Made by a program: the position numbers and the translations under genes. From Astragalus membranaceus (lineage: Eukaryota > Streptophyta > Magnoliopsida > Fabales > Fabaceae), in contig CM076854.1 in NCBI GenBank assembly GCA_039519185.1, positions 160,571,434 to 160,635,433 of the forward strand: a stretch of 64,000 nt of DNA, written 5' to 3'. The notes under the pieces are model-generated. The model had not been told where the DNA came from and made no database searches. It worked only from the letters and a program-made list of their open reading frames with translations. Below are positions 58,101 to 64,000 of this stretch, piece after piece. Position 1 is the stretch's first letter, and each line of letters begins with the position of its first letter.

Positions 58101-59144
58101 AAGAGAAAGGACAAGAAAACCTAGTGTGTCTATTACAAAGATCCTTGTATGGATTAAAGCAATCCCCAAGGCAATGGTACAAAAGGTTTGATAGTTACAT
58201 GATTGACATAATGTTCAAGAGAAGTAACTATGATAGTTGTGTTTATTACAAACAACTAGAAGATCATAGCTACATCTACTTGCTATTGTATGTAGATGAC
58301 ATGCTTATAGCAAGCAAGAGTCAACATGAGATAACTAAACTCAAAGAGCTGTTAAAGCAGGAATTTGAGATGAAGGACATGGGGAAAGCAAGGAAAATAC
58401 TTGGAATGGAGATAAAAGTTAGACCTGATGGTCAAGGACTTTGTGTAACTCAAGAAGGGTACTCAAGGAGAGTCCGAGAGGTTCAATATGAATGAAGCAA
58501 AGCCTGCTAACATTCCTATTGGTAATCAGTTTAAACTGTCACTAAGTGATTGTCCAGAAACTGAGGAAGAACTAAGACAAATGGATAAAATCCCTTATGC
58601 TAGTGCTGTAGGTAGCCTCATGTACTCAATGGTATGCACTAGGCCTGATTTAGCCTATGCATTGAGCCTGGTTAGTAGATATCTGTCTAAACCAGGAATG
58701 CAACATTGGTTTGCTATTAAACATATATTGAGGTACCTAAAGGGCAGTACAAAGCTAGGAATCAATTACAACAAAGGTGACCAAAAGTCAGGTGGAGTAA
58801 TTGGATATGTTGATTCTGATTTTGCTGGTGATGGGGACAAGAGAAGATCCCTAACAGGCCATGTTTTCACACTTAATGGAAATGCTGTCAGCTGGAAAGC
58901 TTCCCTGCAACATGTTGTAGCATTGTCCACGACAGAGGCTGAATACATAGGCATCACAGAAGCAATGAAAGAAGCCCTATGGTTAAGAGGAATTGTGAAT
59001 GAACTTGGAGAAAAACAAGACCATGTCAAGCTACTTTGTGACAACCAGAGTGCCATACACCTATGTAGAAATCAATCTTTTCATGAAAGAACGAAGCACA
59101 TAAACACTAGATTGCACTGGATCAAAGACATTGTAGCTGACTAG
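55187..59144 (+). pseudogene. Copia gag-pol polyprotein, broken
   Basis: Start at ATG 55187. Gag (MEMTKFNIERFNGKNDF) runs to LANRLYLV, where a small deletion and frameshift (about 55497) remove the next part and resume at IILDLENIDIKIDDEDQA. Zinc knuckle C-x2-C-x4-H-x4-C in CYICDKEGHYKNKC. The protease site reads WILESGCSYH, with E in place of the catalytic D. Integrase: H/C pairs (HQRLGH, CEHC), D in HSDLWGP, a frameshift near 56880, D in RTDNGLE, E in LAERLNRT. Stops at 57173-57175 and about 57503. RT: KARLMAKGYTQREGVDY, KTAFLHG and LLYVDDMLIA. Frameshift near 58490, then RNase H with VDSDFAGD, STTEAEYIG and LLCDNQSAIHL. Confidence 0.93.
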
Positions 59145-59349
59145 CTGGAGGCAAAGTCCAAGTCCATAAAGTTCATACTGCTCACAATGCAGCTGATTTC
59201 ATTACGAAGGTAGTACCACTAACCAAGTTTAAGCATTGTTTGAACTTGTTGAATGTTGATAAAGGTTAATGGTGAGTATTAGATCAAGCTCTCTGTTTGA
59301 AATCCTGAATTGAATCAAAGGAAGTCTTTGTGTATTCCAAGGTGGAGAT

Positions 59350-59908
59350 TGTTGATGTGGCATACACATTGGATCAAGGTGGAGTCATTAAAGCTGATGT
59401 GGCAGCCAACAAAGGTCAATACTCATGTGGCTACTAAAGCTTGAAGTTTTCAAGTTGATTAAAAACTGTTTTCTATTTCTTCTCTTCGGTTCTGTTAGAG
59501 TTAGTTAGCATACTCTTTCATTCTGTTTTCGCTCTCCCTCCCTCGTCCTTGCTGACTTGTATATAATCAATAGAGCTAGGATGTTAGAGAGCAATCAGAG
59601 AAGATCTTGTACAAAGTGGGTTTGTGTGGAGTGAAACACTTGGAGAACCTCGGGTACAAGGGAAGTGAGGGGGAAACAGATTCAGGGTAAATTTGTATTG
59701 TACATTCACTCGATTCTTTGATTCAATGATATGGATTCAAGCAATTGCTTGATCCCCCAGACGTAGGTACCACCTGGTGCTGAACTGGGTGAACAAACCC
59801 TTTGTGTTCTTACGTTTATTTCAATTCAGTTTTGCACTTTCGTTTTGTTTCAAATTGGATTCGCATTTCATGTTGTTTGATTTCGCAATAGGTGCTGTAA
59901 TCACAACA
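59350..59908 (+). repeat. Right LTR of the 54.6-kb Copia element
   Basis: 559 bp. Differs from the left LTR at about 22 positions by eye, mostly transitions. Confidence 0.95.
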
Positions 59909-60552
59909 GTACTATTATGTCTCAAAGTTTGCTCTAGACTTCAATAAATATTGGCCCGACCTTAACCTTGAGTCCCTTTCTACCTCCCTCAAAATGCTAA
60001 AGAGAAACTAGTAGTAGAAAAAGAACATCTCTAATTTTCAGAATATAGTAGTTTTGTGTGGATGGGTGTTTGTTTTTTTGTCATAGTTTTGTGAGTGCGT
60101 GTATGTTTGTAGCGACCGGAAAATCCTGGCGAGGAATCCTCGAAGGTTCAAAAATGAAGCCGCCACCAAAGTTTAATTATAAGGGCAAACATTGGAAAAT
60201 CCCTTTTGGAATGGATAAGGGTCCTTGAGACCAGATAAGGGTACGGGAGTCGGTTATGCGTGGGGAAGGTATTAGCACCCCACGACATCCTTCCTAAGGA
60301 AGGTTACCTGCTAACTAGTAGTGGGAAAGAATATTAATTTTGAAAAAGTTTATTTTACCCTTTTATTGTGAATTAAAAAGAAAGAAGAAAATTGATATTT
60401 TATTTAAGAAAATGATTATTTAGGAAAGGACTAAAAAATGTTTTTTATTAATGCAATTGATAGAGGTCGGCCGCCCTCTGCTCCTACGTATCTCTTGGTA
60501 GAGAATCAAATCACACGTAGTTCTTGGTAGAAAACTTTGTTTGTTGGTGTGT

Positions 60553-60952
60553 TTTATTTAGGGATTTTAGGACTCCTGAGTGATCAGTTCATTTGTCCTA
60601 AAATGATGACTAATCCGACTGTACAGTTGCCTTAGTCCCCTAATTTGTGAAAATGGTGTTTTTTGAAGTTTGGAAGATAGTTTGATGTGTGGTGGTTTGA
60701 TTTTATTTGAATAGGGGTTTTAGGACTCTTGATCCGTACGGTTCATTCGTCCTAGAACACTGACTAACCCGTCTGTACAGTTGGCTTAATCCCCTATTTT
60801 GAAAATTTGATTTGGGGAAGAAATATGTTTGTGTTTATTTTGATTTAGAAATTGTTCGTTTTAAATAGGGATTTCAGGACATGATCCATAACGGTTCATT
60901 AGTGACCTAAAAAGCTGACTAACCCGACCGTACAGTCGACTTAGTCCCCTAT
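60553..60952 (+). repeat. Three diverged copies of a ~90-bp motif in the Ogre-like LTR
   Basis: Each copy contains GGACT or GGACA, then GTTCATTNGTCCT-like text, then GACTAACCCG and GTACAGTNGNCTTAGTCCCC. They lie at about 60553-60645, 60714-60796 and 60864-60952, about 155 bp apart. Confidence 0.8.
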
Positions 60953-61267
60953 TTATATTTTTTGAAAAAAAGAATATCTCTTCATTTATTTTTGTAGATT
61001 TTTTCTAAAAGAAATTATTTTTTGAAGAGAAATAAATGACAAAACGAAAAGGGGGCGAAATAGTAAAATGGGGTGCCAGTTACAGGAGGGTTGTATTAAA
61101 AACAGGGGGTGCAGTTAGCGAGCCCAATTCGTTTTTGTGAACTGGCCTGCGTTTAAAAATGGGCTTGCGTAGGGAGGTGCATCATGGAACACAGGGGGTG
61201 TGAGAAGTGACCGGTGTTTTTTATTCTATTATTATTATTTTTTTAAAACAAAAAAAAATGGGAGAGA

Positions 61268-61274
61268 TATAAAA
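61268..61274 (+). promoter_or_regulatory. Candidate TATA box of the Ogre-like LTR
   Basis: TATAAAA in the context GAGATATAAAAGGGG, about 1.16 kb into the LTR, upstream of a (GA)n tract (61350-61378). Confidence 0.5.
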
Positions 61275-61346
61275 GGGGAAATTAGGGTTTTTTGGAAAAA
61301 CCTAATTTCATTTTCCTCTTCTTGCTGCGCCGCAGCAGTTCTTTTG

Positions 61347-61381
<35 letters not shown>

Positions 61382-63175
61382 TTGCAGAGAGCGACGGAGA
61401 GAGAACTATGGCCTCGTGGTCACGCCGGACTTGCGACGGAGAGAGGAGAAGGAGAACGAAGAGGGAGAAGGGAAAGGGGAGAGAAGGGCGACGGCAATGG
61501 AAGCCCGTCGTACCAGCGACGGTGTCCGGGACGGCGCGTCCACAGTGTGAACGGTGGGGAGCTCGCGGGGGTTGCGACGGCTTCGGTGAGGGTTTCTCAC
61601 GTGACAGTGGTGATGGCGGCGACAGTACAACGGTGAGGGGGGGGAGAACGGCGGTGATGATTCTTGCATGGCCGGAGGTGACGACTCTGATGGCGTATTT
61701 GGGGCTGTCGACGACGGCTATGGGTTTTACAGCTAGGCTACGACAACGACGACTTGGCGGAGGTTGTGGTGGAGACGGTGGAACTAACGGTGTTCACTGA
61801 CAGTGATGGCGCGGTTGGGGAGGACGACCTAAAGGAAGGTGACGGCGTGGTGGTCCACGGGTTGTTCACGACGGCCACGGTTGGGGAGACGACCACCGTC
61901 ACGGTGGTCGGAGCTCGTACGGTTCGTTTTTTGTCTCCTTTTTTATTTTCTATCTCTCTGTTCTGTGTTTTTTGATATTGATCCTTTTTAGAAACCTAAT
62001 CCGTTTGTTTTCCTAATTCTAACTTGTAATATTTTGTTTGAAGTTTTACATAAAGAAACGGATCTTAATTATGTTTCTGTTTCTAAAACCTAGGCTTCGT
62101 TTTTTATGTTCTAATCTCTTCTACATTTTCATTCTATGGTTTTTTTTTTATTATTATTTTCTATTCTGTTTTGTTTTTGCTTACTGTATTTGTAATAAAA
62201 AATTATATACCGACTAAGTAGACAAACAAAGATGCTAGTATTTTTTTTATCTTTAATAATAACAAACAATCAAATAAATAAATGACTCTAGGCCTAATAG
62301 ATTTAGACACCAACACCAAGCATATAGAAATATTTTCGATGTTTCAAATTTAAAAGTACAGTAACTAACCTGAACTCCAGCATCTGATATTTTCCTTCCG
62401 TGTGTTTGCTACGGCCACTGTTATTTACATTCTTGTTTGACTGCTACTGCTGCTGTCTGATTTTCGCGCTTGCTGGCTCTCCTCCTTATTTCAGAAAATC
62501 TGATTGTTTTTGTTGATTAGGGTTTCGGTGTGAAACCCTAATCGTTTGGGTATTTTTCTGATTTTTTTCTCCTCTCATGTTGTCTGAATTACTATGCTTT
62601 TAGAGGCAAATTTTAGGTTTTTTGCATTAAAATCCTGATTCTGATTTGATCCTATTTCCTGTTTCAAGTATCGGGCTTGCTGAGAAGCCTTGGGGAGCAA
62701 GAACAGCCCAATTTGAAGCTGTTGACGCTACTCTGATTATTTTTGTATTTTTCGTTTTCCTATTTTTTGTAATTTTGGATGATTATTATATTTTTTAGAT
62801 TTTTGGATTATTGTGAATATTTGTAAATTAATTTTTGTAATTCTATTTTTTATTTATTTTTTTATGGCTTTTGATAAAAATGAATCAAGCGGGACAAAAA
62901 AGACTAAGCGGGCCAAACACTAAAATTAGGCCCAAATGCTAAGATAGGCCCAATTACGCGAGCATAGGTCCAATTAGACAAAAAGGCATCTCGGCCCAAT
63001 TGAAAAAGCTACTAAGCATTGGCCCGAATTAAAACGAGACGACATCGAAAGAGCCCGAAAATTTTTCTCGTAGTAATGTCACTAGGGACCTATGACACAC
63101 GGACTAAATTAAAACGCTTGCGAAAAAAAAAGTGATCGGACAAAATTGGGGTATAACAATGTTTTATCGATAAAC

Positions 63176-63376
63176 TCCCTTTTTTTTGGGTAAACCCGGG
63201 TATCCACCGCACGGACAGTAGTGACTAATCCCTCGCTCATTATAGGTGCCTGGAGGGGCAGAACAGCTGGCCCAGAGTTTTAACGCTGCTCCGTACCCAA
63301 GGCGAGGATCGAACCCCCGGCCCTTGGTTAAGGGAGGTTCACCCCCAACCGTTGAACCACACGCTCTGGGTTTAGA
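63176..63376 (-). mobile_element. tRNA-derived SINE (family of 18.7 kb)
   Basis: Minus-strand head with GTTCAACGGTTGGGGGTG (box A region) and GGGGGTTCGATCC (box B region). A T run at the left is the A tail. A short direct repeat GATAAAC flanks it (63169-63175, 63377-63383). It aligns with 63482-63673 in reverse. Confidence 0.85.
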
Positions 63377-63481
63377 GATAAACACACTAATTTTTAAAAG
63401 CCTTGAAATAAGCTAATTGTAATTATGCTTTGTTAGTTTGTTTGATAAAAAATTAAAAGATAGTGAATAAATATATTATAA

Positions 63482-63673
63482 CGGGTAACCCAGAGCGTGG
63501 CGTTCAACGGTTGGGGTTGATCCTCCCTTAACCAAGGGTCGGGGGTTCGATCCTCGCATTGGGTACGGAACAGAGTTAAAACTCTGGGCCAGCTATCCTG
63601 CCCCTCAAGGCACCTACAATGAGCGAGAGATTAGTCACTGCTGTCCGTGCGGTGGATACCCGGGTTTACCCAA
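63482..63673 (+). mobile_element. tRNA-derived SINE, opposite orientation
   Basis: Head CGTTCAACGGTTGGGG and GGGGGTTCGATCCTCGC. Flanked by a 13-bp duplication AAATATATTATAA (63469-63481, 63674-63686). With the copy at 63176-63376 it forms an inverted pair about 105 bp apart. Confidence 0.85.
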
Positions 63674-63702
63674 AAATATATTATAATGGATAATAACTTA
63701 TA

Positions 63703-64000
63703 GGCTAAAGTGCTCCTGGGGTCCCTTATCTTTATTTAAAGTAACAAATTAGTCCTTTATGTTTTTTTTGTCCCAAATAAGTCCTTTATCTTTCAAATTT
63801 TTGACACATAAATCCTTTTCCGTTAACAGTGCTGATTTATGTGCCAAAAAAAAGGATTTATGTGTTAAAATTTTGAAACATAAAGGACTGATTTGAGACA
63901 GAAAAGGATTTATGTGTCAAAAATTTAAAACATAAAGGACTAATTTGGGACAAAAAAAAGATAAAGGACCAAATCGTTACTTTAAATAAAGATAAGGGAC
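63703..64000. mobile_element. Foldback element cut by the window end, MULE-related ends
   Basis: The left end GGCTAAAGTGCTCCTGGGG is followed by GTCCCTTATCTTTATTTAAA. The window ends with the reverse complement of that phrase (TTTAAATAAAGATAAGGGAC). Inside, GTCCTTTATGTTTTTT and AACATAAAGGAC repeats face each other. The end sequence resembles the terminal repeat of the 9376-11921 MULE (GGCTAAA, GGTCCTTTATGTTTTTT). The right terminus is outside the window. Confidence 0.65.

Larger units (their letters stand above)
54588..59908 (+). mobile_element. Complete Copia LTR retrotransposon, inactivated
   Basis: Two 559-bp LTRs (54588-55146, 59350-59908) start TGTTGATGTGG and end ATCACAACA. The 5-bp repeat GTACT flanks them (54583-54587, 59909-59913). 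A primer-binding site like TGGTATCAAGAGC (initiator-Met tRNA type, one base longer than usual) follows at 55149, and a purine tract GGTGGAGATT precedes the right LTR. The gene order gag, protease, integrase, RT, RNase H is that of Ty1/Copia. By eye the LTRs differ at about 22 of 559 positions (about 4%). The polyprotein has several breaks. Confidence 0.95.
60108..63158 (+). mobile_element. ~3-kb solo LTR, Ogre/Tat-like Gypsy
   Basis: Starts TGTAGCGACCGGAAAATCC and ends GGGGTATAACA. The 5-bp repeat ATGTT flanks it (60103-60107, 63159-63163). The early phrase GGGAAGGTATTAGCACCCC and the great length recall LTRs of Ogre-type Gypsy elements of legumes. A TATA-like TATAAAA (61268) precedes a leader-like GA-rich region. 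The open frames at 61200-61975 have no domain and lie wholly in the LTR. No internal region or second LTR is present. Confidence 0.8.

Noticed and set aside
61200..61975. GC-rich open frames of 116-130 aa with E/R- or G/D-rich composition
   Set aside because: They lie inside the Ogre-like solo LTR, overlap in several frames and show no domain.
1..64000. A new enzymatic, defence or biosynthetic system
   Set aside because: Every longer conserved frame belongs to a transposable element or to the two known host families. Nothing forms a gene cluster.

Overview
This is plant nuclear DNA, AT-rich and made up mostly of transposable elements. The two host genes that look intact are a CCR4-associated factor 1 (CAF1) deadenylase and an OVATE family protein, both plant-type. 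The repeat set includes long Gypsy LTRs resembling Tat/Ogre, L1-type LINEs, Copia elements, tRNA-derived SINEs, Stowaway and hAT MITEs, and CACTA-like elements with subterminal repeats. It suggests a eudicot, possibly a papilionoid legume. The species is not determined from sequence alone.

Layout. 0-4.5 kb: a ~3 kb solo LTR (371-3414, 5-bp target duplication) carrying a near-perfect 153-bp inverted repeat at its left end. 4.5-6.3 kb: a small non-autonomous CACTA element and a second CACTA right end. 6.5-8.7 kb: an inverted-repeat block and the 3' end of a decayed Copia element with its LTR. 9.4-11.9 kb: a 2.5 kb Mutator-like element (9-bp target duplication, long terminal inverted repeats). 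12.1-13.9 kb: two hAT-type non-autonomous elements, one nested in a SINE. 13.9-18.4 kb: a minisatellite split by a 3.8 kb gag-only Gypsy element. 18.7 kb: a SINE. 19.7-20.6 kb: the CAF1 gene. 23.0-24.1 kb: decayed Gypsy pol with a SINE inside. 24.6-25.5 kb: a solo LTR on the minus strand. 27.7-33.8 kb: a full-length but inactivated L1 LINE. 35.6-36.5 kb: the OVATE family gene. 39.4-41.2 kb: a 5'-truncated LINE. 41.7-46.3 kb: a large CACTA-like transposon carrying host gene fragments, flanked by a 126-bp duplication. 46.9 kb: a SINE. 47.3-49.9 kb: a very young non-autonomous Copia element whose two LTRs read identically. 54.5 kb: a Helitron-like 3' end. 54.6-59.9 kb: a complete but mutated Copia element. 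60.1-63.2 kb: a ~3 kb Ogre-like solo LTR. 63.2-63.7 kb: a facing pair of SINEs. 63.7 kb to the end: a foldback element cut by the window edge.

How the parts relate. There is no operon or gene cluster. The two host genes are single-exon and independent. The rest is a record of nested insertions, and many boundaries are fixed by target-site duplications read directly from the sequence. I found no convincing new enzymatic or defence system. The most unusual items are the gene-capturing transposon at 41.7-46.3 kb, the palindromic SINE-like triplet at 371-853, and the young gag-only Copia element with internal tandem arrays. Comparisons were done by eye, so divergence figures are hand counts.
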